In this document: piece by piece, positions 17,629 through 25,661 of the stretch | Layout of the letters: each line of letters starts with the position of its first letter | How positions within the stretch are numbered: position 1 is the first letter of the stretch | Assembly (NCBI GenBank): GCA_026004775.1 | Contig: BPJU01000008.1 | Coordinates: forward strand, 186,001-250,000 | Direction: 5' to 3' | Origin: Pirellulaceae bacterium | GTDB lineage: Bacteria; Planctomycetota; Planctomycetia; Pirellulales; Pirellulaceae | Length of the DNA stretch: 64,000 bases | Notes under the pieces: model-generated | The model's database searches: none | What the model was told of the DNA's origin: nothing | The model's input: the letters and a program-made list of their open reading frames with translations, nothing else | Position numbers and translations under genes: made by a program

Positions 17629-19266
17629 TCATGGCCGGTGAGCGAACTCGGTCGAGTTCAAAAGCACCCACAAAAGATCTTCCCGCCCGGCTTGCTCCGA
17701 CTCGGCTTTCTCGATACAGCGGGTCGCCCACTGTAGCTCGCTTTCGGTGGGAAACCGCGACAGCACGCGCAGGTACAGGTAGCGCACCGCGTCTTCGGTG
17801 CGCGGATATTCAAAAGCGACTCGTCGCAACAGGGGCCCACCGGCAGAAGCGGCTCCCGCGATTTGCCGCGAATTCATCATCGCCAGAACTTGCGGCAACG
17901 TGGTGACAATTTCCTCACGCGGCGTGCTGGGATCGAAGCCGAAAACTTGGTTGAAGGCGAATCGCCCGGCACGAGCCCGCGCCATACCCAGGGGCGGGAC
18001 CCCGCGGGGCATCGGATCCTGGATTCCCAGAGCGGCCAGCAACGACTCGTACAAGACGTCGGCCCGCAGAGGCTGTACGACGTTGGCCGTCATGGGAGGA
18101 GCATCCGGCAACCGCCGTGCACGCCCTTCGCTTTGATACAATTGCGTCGCTGTAATCACGCGCAGCAGCCACTTGATGTCGTAGCCGGACTCGGCGAATT
18201 GCGCGGCCAGGTAATCCAATGTCCGTGGGGCCGTGGGCGTATGGTCCGGCCCCATCTGATCGATCGGCTCATAGAACCCCTCGCCGCAAAGCTCGGCCCA
18301 CATCCGATTGACGAAGGCTTTGGCGAACCACGGATTTTCGGGCGACGTGAGCCAGCGAGCCAGCATGCCTCGCCGCATCGCATCCGAAACGCCCACCGGA
18401 AGCGACTGGCCCGTCACGAACAGCGCCGGCTTCATCAGCGTCCCTCGGGCCTGGGGATCTTCCAGGTCGGGCATGTAGTGCTCCGGAGTCCCCACGAACC
18501 GCACATCGTTGCGTCGCGGGGCAAACCGGCCGTCGTTGACCGTCACCAAAAACGTCGGCTGGTCCCCGCTGCGATCCGGCCTGACAGCAACCCGCGGAAA
18601 GAAAGCCGCCAACTGGTGGAACTGTTCCCGCTTCCAGCGTTCCGACGGGTGATCGTGGCACTGGGCACATTGAATCTGGATGCCCAGAAAAATTCGAGAC
18701 ACCTCGGCCACGATCTCCTCGGGTTTGCCTCCCTGAGCCATGATCAGAGCCGTGGCGCCGTTTTCCCGCACATCGCCACGGGCTGTAATGAACTGCGTGA
18801 CGATTTCATCCCATCTCGTATTGTTGTTGAACGCCTCGGTAAGAAACTGCATCGCGCTGTTGGCCACCACGATGGCCCGTTCTTCGGTGCGGGGGTACAA
18901 GATCACATCCCGCCAGTAGCTGGCCCAGTTCTCGCCGTACTGCGGATCGGCCAACAGCCGTTCCACCAGACGCGCCCGCTTGTCCGCCGATCGGTCCGCC
19001 AGGTAGGCCAACACGTCGTCCGGCGTGGGTGGCTCACCAATAAGGTCCAAAAACACGCGTCGCAGGAATACGGCTTCCTCGGCCGGCCCAGCCAGCTTCC
19101 ACTCCGGCGACGATAGCTCCTCGGCCAACAACTGATCCACCCGTCGAGCCACTTCTTGTGGATCGGCCGCGTCGGATCGGCCAGCCGCCAATAAGGCGGC
19201 AAGCGCCAGGGTTGCCCCCGCCACAAGTAACCAACCCGTTGGAACACGTCGTTCGCGTTCAGGCAT
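17629..19266 (-). CDS. Exported DUF1549-DUF1553 protein (short form)
   Basis: A 545-residue version without the N-terminal cytochrome domain. A signal peptide (GWLLVAGATLALAALLAAG) precedes DUF1549 (RRVFLDLIGEPPTPDDV, LLADPQYGENWASYW) and a CxxCH in IQCAQCHDHPSERW, then DUF1553 (NPWFAKAFVNRMWAELCG, TLPQVLAMMNSRQI). ATG 19266 is preceded by GGAGGAG; a longer frame to 19323 is not needed. It is the upstream partner of the DUF1501 gene at 16214-17521. The single CxxCH suggests possible covalent haem, but this motif is also part of DUF1549 and its haem binding is not proved for the family. Confidence 0.9.
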   Translation of the reverse strand: MPERERRVPTGWLLVAGATLALAALLAAGRSDAADPQEVARRVDQLLAEELSSPEWKLAGPAEEAVFLRRVFLDLIGEPPTPDDVLAYLADRSADKRARLVERLLADPQYGENWASYWRDVILYPRTEERAIVVANSAMQFLTEAFNNNTRWDEIVTQFITARGDVRENGATALIMAQGGKPEEIVAEVSRIFLGIQIQCAQCHDHPSERWKREQFHQLAAFFPRVAVRPDRSGDQPTFLVTVNDGRFAPRRNDVRFVGTPEHYMPDLEDPQARGTLMKPALFVTGQSLPVGVSDAMRRGMLARWLTSPENPWFAKAFVNRMWAELCGEGFYEPIDQMGPDHTPTAPRTLDYLAAQFAESGYDIKWLLRVITATQLYQSEGRARRLPDAPPMTANVVQPLRADVLYESLLAALGIQDPMPRGVPPLGMARARAGRFAFNQVFGFDPSTPREEIVTTLPQVLAMMNSRQIAGAASAGGPLLRRVAFEYPRTEDAVRYLYLRVLSRFPTESELQWATRCIEKAESEQAGREDLLWVLLNSTEFAHRP

Positions 19267-19831
19267 GCTGCTCCTCCGCACACAAAGGCCGCTATAGCTC
19301 GCCTGCATTGCCTGCCCCGTCAAGAAAGCCTACCACAATTTGATTCGCATCAACTTTCCGCCACCAATGTAACCACGACCTCCCACCATTTACTAACCTC
19401 AGTAAAGCCAAAAAGTTTCTTGCGTTCTTGGGTGCGTCTTCCCGTACGGAATATGCGGGCAAGTCCGTTTCTGGCACGCGTGGAACCGTCACGGCCTGGC
19501 CGGTTCCCCTTCCACCGCATCGCCAACGGTCCGCCCCAGAAGGGAAAACCCTCTGGCTGCCCCCGCGCCAAGGAAGGATTGACTTGGGTAAAGCAACTCA
19601 TCACGCGGCAAAAAAGCGGTGCCTAGTTTGGTGTAGAAACCAAACCAATATTCGGGGAAGATTGCTCGAGGCCCAGCTTGTGTGATAATGGCGCTGACAA
19701 GTGCCGGCTTATCGCGGGATCCACCTCGGCAAAATCGGGCAACCGTTTCCCGGATCGATGCTTGATCGATCGTCAGGTTGATTTGGATAACTTGCATCGG
19801 AGTGTTGCCTGCCTAGCGACGGGGTGCAGTA
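19267..19831. other. Gene-free divergent promoter region
   Basis: 565 bp between the minus-strand DUF1549 gene and the plus-strand pseudokinase gene, so it should hold promoters for both. I see one stem-loop, GTTTGGT/ACCAAAC at 19626-19645, and no convincing gene, tRNA or terminator. A phrase AAAAAAGCGGTGCCTAG near 19610 resembles the 5' part of the REP-like units at 4237 but lacks the palindrome. Confidence 0.4.
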
Positions 19832-21496
19832 ATGACCCAATCACGAATCGGCTCGTTCATCCTGGAAGAAAAACTCCCAGGGGCCGGTTGCACCTGGCGG
19901 GCGATCCATGGTCAGCAGCGGGTCGCCGTGGCGCTAAAAGTGTTCGCCGCTGCTTTTGGCACAACTCCCACCATGCGGCAGACGTTTATGGACGAGTGCG
20001 CCACGCTCAAGATGCTCCACCATCGGAGCCTCGTGCGGTGCTTCGGAGGCGGATTCGACGGGCAGCACGCCTACCTGGTTCACGAACTGGTCGAGGGCGA
20101 ATCGCTCAGCCGGCTACTGGAGCGGCGCGGGAGGTTGCCGTGGGAGATGGTGGTCGAGCAATTGCGGCAGGCGGCCGAAGCGTTGGAGTTTCTGCACGAG
20201 CGGGAGCTTTTCCATCTGGCACTCCAGCCCGACAAATGGATGATCACTCACTCCGATTCGGTAAAGCTTCTGGACGTGCGTCCGGCGCGGTTGTCGGGAA
20301 CCTTGTTGGCAGGTTCCGGCGAACGAAGCCTGGAGGCGATGCGGTATTGGGCGCCGGAGCAGTTTTCCGGAACCATCTCGTCTCCGGGCCTGGTCGACAT
20401 TTACGCATTGGGCTGTATTGCCTTTCAGATGCTGACGGGCAAACCTCCCTTTACCGAGACCGAGCCGGAAAGGCTTGCCGAGGCGCATGCCCGCCAACCT
20501 CCGGAACGCGTAGCTCTGCATGTGCTCGACTGTCCGGTCTGGCTGGATGCGCTAGTGAGTCAGATGCTGGAGAAAGATGCCGAGCGGCGAGTGCGCTCAC
20601 CGCGAGCGTTACTGATGGCGCTGGACGAAGCGGAGCGTCACATTGCTCAGGGAACGACCGTAGCCGAACATGCGGCTCGGGGCGTTTCTCCGTTGCGAGC
20701 GCCGGGTGATGCGCGTCAAGCAACCGCCTTGTTGCGCCCGAAGACCAAGCGCCGCCCGGTACGCCCCGCTCGGCAGACGCCGGTATGGGAGCGTGCCTGG
20801 TTCCTGGTGGCGGCGTTGGTGGTACTGATCGGGATCGGAGTGGTGTTGGCGTGGCCACCCAGCGAAGAAAAGCTCTTCCGCCGCGCCGAACAACTGCTCC
20901 AGTCCGACGAGCCGGGTGCCGCTCTGAGGGCTCGTGACGATTATCTGTTGCCGCTGCTGCGCCGCTTTCCGGACGGTAAGTATGCCGAGCAGGCCCGGCA
21001 ATGGCTCGACAAGATCGACATGGACCTGGCCGAGGCTCGTCTGCGCAGCAAGCTGCGGCTGGGGCGACCTCTGGAAAATGAAACCGAACGGCTGCTGGCC
21101 GAAGCCTGGCAATACCGGCAGTTTGGGGACCATGCGTCGGCGGCCGAAAAGTTTCGGGCGATGCTCCAGGTGCTGCCGGACGATAAAGAGAATCGGCCGT
21201 ACCGACTGCTTGCCGAGCGGGAGCTGAAGGCGATCGAACAGCAAGCGTTCGACAACCGGAGTCAATTCCTGATCGAGCGTCTGGCGGATGCCCGGCGGTT
21301 GGCCGACGAGGGGAAACGATCCGAGGCCGAAGCGATTTGGCGCAGCATCATCTCGCTTTACGACGGACAGCCGGAACTCATGGAACTGGTCGAGCAGGCT
21401 CGCGAAGCGCTTCGCCGTGCCGCGGCGGACGCACAGGACGGTGCTCAGCGCGGCGATTCTTCGATCGAGCCCCCCTCATCCCACTCGCCTCCGTAA
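19832..21496 (+). CDS. Membrane-anchored Ser/Thr protein kinase homologue, predicted pseudokinase
   Basis: A 554-residue PknB-type protein: kinase-like domain (about 1-270), Arg-rich linker, one membrane helix (WFLVAALVVLIGIGVVLAW, 323-341) and a TPR-like helical extracytoplasmic part (about 345-540). The ATP-binding Lys is kept (VALKVF, K36), and the APE motif is present (YWAPEQF). However, the catalytic loop HRDLKPxN reads HLALQPDK (H128, A130 in place of the catalytic Asp, Gln for Lys, Lys for Asn) and DFG reads DVR (148-150), while the Gly-rich loop is PGAGCTWRA. Loss of the HRD Asp predicts no phosphotransfer; the protein may bind ATP and act as a scaffold or sensor. The extracytoplasmic region could sense a ligand. 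It is ~130 bp upstream of the amidation/radical-SAM/flavin cassette on the same strand. Confidence 0.8.
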   Translation: MTQSRIGSFILEEKLPGAGCTWRAIHGQQRVAVALKVFAAAFGTTPTMRQTFMDECATLKMLHHRSLVRCFGGGFDGQHAYLVHELVEGESLSRLLERRGRLPWEMVVEQLRQAAEALEFLHERELFHLALQPDKWMITHSDSVKLLDVRPARLSGTLLAGSGERSLEAMRYWAPEQFSGTISSPGLVDIYALGCIAFQMLTGKPPFTETEPERLAEAHARQPPERVALHVLDCPVWLDALVSQMLEKDAERRVRSPRALLMALDEAERHIAQGTTVAEHAARGVSPLRAPGDARQATALLRPKTKRRPVRPARQTPVWERAWFLVAALVVLIGIGVVLAWPPSEEKLFRRAEQLLQSDEPGAALRARDDYLLPLLRRFPDGKYAEQARQWLDKIDMDLAEARLRSKLRLGRPLENETERLLAEAWQYRQFGDHASAAEKFRAMLQVLPDDKENRPYRLLAERELKAIEQQAFDNRSQFLIERLADARRLADEGKRSEAEAIWRSIISLYDGQPELMELVEQAREALRRAAADAQDGAQRGDSSIEPPSSHSPP

Positions 21497-21504
21497 TTGC
21501 GGTG

Positions 21505-21510
21505 TATAAT
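21505..21510 (+). promoter_or_regulatory. Possible -10 element ahead of the AsnB-like cassette
   Basis: A perfect TATAAT hexamer in the gap between the pseudokinase gene and the AsnB-like gene, 117 bp before the latter's start. No good -35 box is seen 16-18 bp upstream, so this is only suggestive that the cassette has its own promoter. Confidence 0.35.
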
Positions 21511-21626
21511 TTGGCTTGTCGCAGTCGAGCGTCTGAGTTCGCGTTTTGCCGGTGATGCGCGGTGGTCCTTCCGAACCGGCTGGGCGCGTGCCATCGGGGG
21601 ACGGCGGTCGTGTGAGGAGACTTTGC

Positions 21627-23036
21627 ATGCAGCGTGATGGTTCGCAACAACTGTTGGATTCCGAGGGCGGTAGCTCAGCCGTCACCGCTTCAGCCGAAAT
21701 GGCATCGGCAGTGCGGTACACGTCCGTGGCCCGATTTGTGGACTTGATGGATCCGGACGCAGATGTGCTGCTCAATACGACGCGGGCCGCAGCCGTGGCC
21801 GCCGTCGCGTCGGGCGATATCCAACGCATCCGCAGTCTGGACGGGCACTTTGCCATTGCCGTACGCTCAGATCGCATCGTGCGGATGGCTCGGTCCCTGG
21901 GCCGCCCCATGCGTTACTTTCTCGCCAAAGAAGCCGACGGACCGTGTCTGGTGGTGGCCGAACGGATCGACCAGATTCGCCGGTGGCTCGAACAGCATGG
22001 CTTGCAGGACCAGTTCCATCCGTCGTACACCCGCATGGTGCCGGCTCATTATCTGGTCGAGTTGCAACTGGTAGGGTGCCCGGATCCGAATCCGCGCTAC
22101 CAGCGTTTTTTCACGCCCCAGTCGGAGCGATTGCCGGCAGACTTGGATGGCATCGGCCGCGCGTATATCGGCACCTTGGCCGATGAAGTGGCTCGCTGGT
22201 TAAAGACCGTCGAGCCGCGAGAACCGATCGGCGTGCTGTTTTCCGGAGGCATCGACAGCGGGTCGGTGCTGTTGGTGCTGTACCATGTGATGCTCACGTC
22301 GGGCATCTCGGCTTCGCGACTGAAGGCTTTCACCCTTTCGGTCGATGACGCCGGACCGGATATCGAACAGGCGTATGAATTCGTGAGGGCCGTCGGATTG
22401 GATTATTTGTGGGAAGTGATACGCGTTCCGGTCGAAGAGGTGCGGGTCGAGGATGCCGTCCGGGCGATCGAAGATTACAAGCCGCTCGATGTACAGGCGG
22501 CCGCCATGACGCTTGCGCTTTGTCGCGGAATCCGCCATCGCTATCCGCAATGGAAATATCTGGTCGATGGCGACGGCGGCGATGAAAACCTGAAAGATTA
22601 TCCGATCGAGGATAACCCGGAACTCACGATCCGCAGCGTCCTCAACAACCGCTTGCTCTATCAAGAAGGTTGGGGCATCGACGCCATCAAGCATTCGCTG
22701 GTCTATTCGGGCGGCCAGAGCCGCGGGCACGTGCGATCGTATGCCCCCCCGCGGTTGCTCGGTTTTCGCAGCTTCAGCCCGTACGCCCTGCCCAATGTCA
22801 TCGACGTTGCCGAACGGATCCCGTTCGTGGAGCTGACCGAGTGGGATCCGCAGCGCCTCTATGCGCTGAAAGGGGAAATCGTGCGCCGTGGGGTGGAGGC
22901 GATCACCGGTATGAAAATGCCGGTTTTCCCGAAGCGGCGATTCCAGCATGGAGCGGCGTCGCATGCAACGGCTCAGCGACTGTTTCCCCGAGAGGAACGA
23001 GCCTACCGGCGTCTGTTCGAGCAGTTGTTTGCGTGA
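21627..23036 (+). CDS. Asparagine-synthetase-like amidoligase lacking the glutaminase Cys
   Basis: A 469-residue protein of the AsnB/beta-lactam synthetase superfamily that would adenylate a carboxylate and join it to an amine or ammonia. The synthetase half has the ATP pyrophosphatase PP-loop LFSGGIDSGSVLL (about 204-216) and YLVDGDGGDENLKD (311-324). The N-terminal half retains the scaffold of the class II glutaminase domain (SLDGHFAIAV, ARSLGRPMRYF) but the protein does not begin Met-Cys: it starts MQRDGSQQLL, so it cannot form the N-terminal nucleophile. This is the state seen in beta-lactam/carbapenam synthetases and lasso-peptide cyclases, and points to a specialised ligase. ATG 21627 follows AGGAG. 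It is the first gene of a tight three-gene set with a radical SAM and an FAD protein. Confidence 0.8.
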   Translation: MQRDGSQQLLDSEGGSSAVTASAEMASAVRYTSVARFVDLMDPDADVLLNTTRAAAVAAVASGDIQRIRSLDGHFAIAVRSDRIVRMARSLGRPMRYFLAKEADGPCLVVAERIDQIRRWLEQHGLQDQFHPSYTRMVPAHYLVELQLVGCPDPNPRYQRFFTPQSERLPADLDGIGRAYIGTLADEVARWLKTVEPREPIGVLFSGGIDSGSVLLVLYHVMLTSGISASRLKAFTLSVDDAGPDIEQAYEFVRAVGLDYLWEVIRVPVEEVRVEDAVRAIEDYKPLDVQAAAMTLALCRGIRHRYPQWKYLVDGDGGDENLKDYPIEDNPELTIRSVLNNRLLYQEGWGIDAIKHSLVYSGGQSRGHVRSYAPPRLLGFRSFSPYALPNVIDVAERIPFVELTEWDPQRLYALKGEIVRRGVEAITGMKMPVFPKRRFQHGAASHATAQRLFPREERAYRRLFEQLFA

Positions 23037-23041
23037 CGTGT

Positions 23042-24007
23042 ATGATGCGCATCCCGCGGCCTGTTACACGCCAGGAGGTTGAGCAATCGCGACCGGCACG
23101 GTTCTCCGTAGACCCGTATCAACCTGTCGGTTGGCTGATAGAAGAAGAATATTCCCGCAACCGGCGCGTGGAAAAAACGGCGGTCGTCTTTTTGGCCAAT
23201 CGCGAATGCCCGCTGCGGTGTGTGATGTGCGACTTGTGGAAACAGACGCTGGTCGGCCGCACGCCGGCCGGCGCGGTGGTGGCCCAATTGGAAGGCGTAC
23301 TGCCTGAACTGCGGGCCGCGACCCAAATCAAACTCTACAACCACGGCAACTTTTTCGACCCCCTGGCTGTGCCGATGGCCGACCGACGGGCGATCGCCCA
23401 GCGGATGGAGGGGTTCCACACGGTGATCGTTGAGAACCATCCGCGATTCTGTGGCCCCGGCTGCGCCGAATTCAGAAGTTGGTTGCCCGAGGCTACGCAA
23501 CTGGAAGTCGCCATGGGGCTGGAAGTGGCCAACGACCTGTGGCTCCGCTGGCTCCACAAACAAATGACGGTCGCCGACTTTTGTCAAGCCGCTCAATGGC
23601 TTGTGCGCCAAGGCATTTTTGTGCGGGCGTTCGTGCTGTTGGGCCTTCCCGGTACCGAAGCCGCAGAATCGTTGCACTGGGCTCTGCGTTCGGTGCGTGA
23701 GGCTTTTCGTGCCGGAGCCGACGTTGTCAGCATTATTCCTTTGCGGTCGGGCAACGGGATTCTGGATCGCTTGGCTGACGAGGGATGGAGGTGGCCGAGC
23801 CGGCTGGTGCTGTTGGAGACGGCACTGTTTCTGGCGCTTCAGGAAAAACAGGGCCGCGTGTTTGCGGACCTGTGGCAGGTGGAGAACTGGGAAGCGTGCC
23901 CGGAGTGCCGCAGCCGGCGGCTGGAGAATCTCTGCTACATGAACAGCACCCAACAACCGTCGGAGCCCGTGGCGTGCCGATGCTCGACACCGATCACGAT
24001 CCCGTGA
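23042..24007 (+). CDS. Radical SAM protein of the cassette, function unknown
   Basis: A 321-residue radical S-adenosylmethionine enzyme. The [4Fe-4S]-binding motif is NRECPLRCVMCDLWK (Cys 56, 60, 63; CxxxCxxC). The following region (IKLYNHGNFFDPLAVP, FVLLGLPGTEAAES) resembles the Elp3-like/TIGR01210 part of the superfamily. The C-terminus has five more cysteines (CPEC at 286-289, Cys298, CRC at 312-314) that might bind a second cluster. Starts six bases after the AsnB-like stop (ATG 23042 or 23045); its 3' end overlaps the FAD gene by 28 bases. Substrate not inferable; by context it works on the same compound or protein as its neighbours. In-frame sequence upstream of 23042 lies inside the AsnB-like gene and is rejected. 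Confidence 0.82.
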   Translation: MMRIPRPVTRQEVEQSRPARFSVDPYQPVGWLIEEEYSRNRRVEKTAVVFLANRECPLRCVMCDLWKQTLVGRTPAGAVVAQLEGVLPELRAATQIKLYNHGNFFDPLAVPMADRRAIAQRMEGFHTVIVENHPRFCGPGCAEFRSWLPEATQLEVAMGLEVANDLWLRWLHKQMTVADFCQAAQWLVRQGIFVRAFVLLGLPGTEAAESLHWALRSVREAFRAGADVVSIIPLRSGNGILDRLADEGWRWPSRLVLLETALFLALQEKQGRVFADLWQVENWEACPECRSRRLENLCYMNSTQQPSEPVACRCSTPITIP

Positions 24008-25512
24008 CGTTTACCCGCAAGCCGCTGGATGTGCTGATTGCCGGCTCCGGATGCGGCGGTAGTCTCCTGGCGTGGATTCTGGCGTCGCAAGGCATGCGCG
24101 TCGCCATGATCGATCCCCAGCCGCATCCGCGGTTCGCCATCGGTGAGTCGTCCACCCCCGTTGCCGACATGATCCTGGCCGACCTGGCGGCCCGTTATCG
24201 GTTGCCCAAGTTGGCGCCCCTTGCACAATACGGCACGTGGTGTCAGGTTTATCCGCAACTGCGTCGCGGTCGCAAACGCGGGTTCAGTTATTTTTTTCAT
24301 GCACCTGGTAAAGCTTTTCAGCCCTCACCGAGCCACACCACCGAACTGTTAGTGGCAGCCAGCTCCGACGATTTTCATTGCGATACTCATTGGTACCGAG
24401 CCGATGTCGATGCGTTCTTGGCGGAGGCCGCTGTGGAGGCGGGAGCGGGATGCATTGCTCCCGCAACGCCGCGGCAGTGTCGATACGCCCGCGACCGGTG
24501 GCAGGTCGTCGTGGAAACTCCAGCTGGCGACCTAGCCTTCCGCAGCCGTTTCCTGGTGGATGCCTCGGCGGGACGGTTCGGAACACGTTTCTTGCAAGCG
24601 GGCGACCGCACCGACTTGCTGCTGAGCCGCTCCGGAGCCGTGTACACTCACCTTCGCAACGTACGGCCGTGGCGGGCGCTGCTGGAAAACTGGGGCGCTC
24701 ACTGCCAGGACCATCCGTTTGATTGCGATGCCGCGGCTTTACACCACGTATTCCCGGGTGGGTGGATGTGGCAGTTGCGCTTCGACCATGGAGTAACGAG
24801 CCTGGGTGTGGCGTGCGAATCCAGCCCGGCAGCATTACCGGGCGCTGGCGGTTGCGAAAAAATCCGATCCTTCCTGGCCCAATACCCCTCCATCGCCGCG
24901 CAGTGCGAGCAAGCGCAGTTGGTCGATCCGCCCGGAGGATGGGTGATTGTCGAGCGACTCCAGCGGCGTGCGGCTCGAGCCACCGGCACCGCGTGGGCCG
25001 CCCTGCCTTCAGCCTTCGCCTTCATCGACCCGCTCCACAGCACCGGCATTGCACACACGCTAAGCGGTGTGGAGCGCCTGGCGCGCATTCTCTTGAGTAC
25101 CGGCACGGACTCAACACAAGTCGAGCAACTTGAACAGTACGAACGGCAATTGGTATCCGAGGTGGCTCTGGTCGATGAACTGGTGTCGGCCGCCTACGCC
25201 AACACCGGAAACTTCTCTCGCTTCATCGCCGCCACCATGCTCTACTTCACCGCAGCCATCCAATACGAATGCCGCAGAAAACAGGGCCTTCAAGAGCAAG
25301 CCTTCCTGTGCGCGGACGATCCGGAATTGTTCCACCGGCTACGAGCAGCCTGCTGCTACCTTCGCGAAACGGCAAGCCGATCCGATGCGAACCAACGCGA
25401 ATCGATCGAAAACGGCTGGGACCGCGTTCGCCAATGGATCGAACCGTACAATACGGTCGGGTTGTTGGATCGCGACATGCGTAATATGTATCGGCATACG
25501 GTTGCGCGGTGA
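23980..25512 (+). CDS. FAD-dependent monooxygenase/halogenase-like protein
   Basis: A 510-residue flavoprotein related to flavin-dependent halogenases and geranylgeranyl-reductase-type enzymes. It has the GxGxxG dinucleotide motif VLIAGSGCGGSLLAW (18-32), the GESSTPVADM segment (55-64) found in halogenases, the mid-protein GGWMWQLRFDHGVTSLGV (260-277) at the position of the halogenase WxWxIP motif, and FIDPLHSTGIAHTLSGVERL (348-367), the flavin-site FIDP segment. WxW is kept but IP is replaced by LR, so true halogenation is uncertain; hydroxylation or reduction is as likely. It overlaps the radical SAM gene by 28 bases, implying co-translation. The start is chosen at ATG 23980, which begins ahead of the flavin fold. 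Confidence 0.8.
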   Translation: MLDTDHDPVTFTRKPLDVLIAGSGCGGSLLAWILASQGMRVAMIDPQPHPRFAIGESSTPVADMILADLAARYRLPKLAPLAQYGTWCQVYPQLRRGRKRGFSYFFHAPGKAFQPSPSHTTELLVAASSDDFHCDTHWYRADVDAFLAEAAVEAGAGCIAPATPRQCRYARDRWQVVVETPAGDLAFRSRFLVDASAGRFGTRFLQAGDRTDLLLSRSGAVYTHLRNVRPWRALLENWGAHCQDHPFDCDAAALHHVFPGGWMWQLRFDHGVTSLGVACESSPAALPGAGGCEKIRSFLAQYPSIAAQCEQAQLVDPPGGWVIVERLQRRAARATGTAWAALPSAFAFIDPLHSTGIAHTLSGVERLARILLSTGTDSTQVEQLEQYERQLVSEVALVDELVSAAYANTGNFSRFIAATMLYFTAAIQYECRRKQGLQEQAFLCADDPELFHRLRAACCYLRETASRSDANQRESIENGWDRVRQWIEPYNTVGLLDRDMRNMYRHTVAR

Positions 25513-25523
25513 TCCGTCTGATC

Positions 25524-25555
25524 GAACAGATCGGTCGGATCCGACCGATCTGTTC
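25524..25555. promoter_or_regulatory. Perfect 32-bp palindrome abutting a promoter
   Basis: The half-site GAACAGATCGGTCGGA (25524-25539) is followed directly by its exact complement (25540-25555), with no spacer. It lies 12 bp after the FAD gene stop and touches the -35 box at 25556. It could be the terminator stem of the upstream cassette (only a poor T-run follows), the operator of the downstream promoter, or both. Confidence 0.7.
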
Positions 25556-25585
25556 TTGACACCGAAGGTGACCCCACCGTACAAT
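25556..25585 (+). promoter_or_regulatory. Sigma-70 promoter of the coiled-coil DUF1549/DUF1553 gene
   Basis: A consensus TTGACA (25556-25561), an 18-bp spacer and TACAAT (25580-25585). The predicted transcript starts near 25592, ~70 bp before the ATG at 25662. A perfect palindrome overlaps its upstream edge. Confidence 0.75.
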
Positions 25586-25661
25586 CCATAAATATGCGTG
25601 GATGCGTCCGCGCACTATCCCACCAGCACTAGCCCACCGTAACCGAAGGGAGAGCTTCCTC

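Noticed and set aside
17863-19116. 417-codon plus-strand reading frame inside the DUF1549/DUF1553 gene
   Set aside because: Antisense to a clear DUF1549/DUF1553 gene; rich in His/Arg with no motif.
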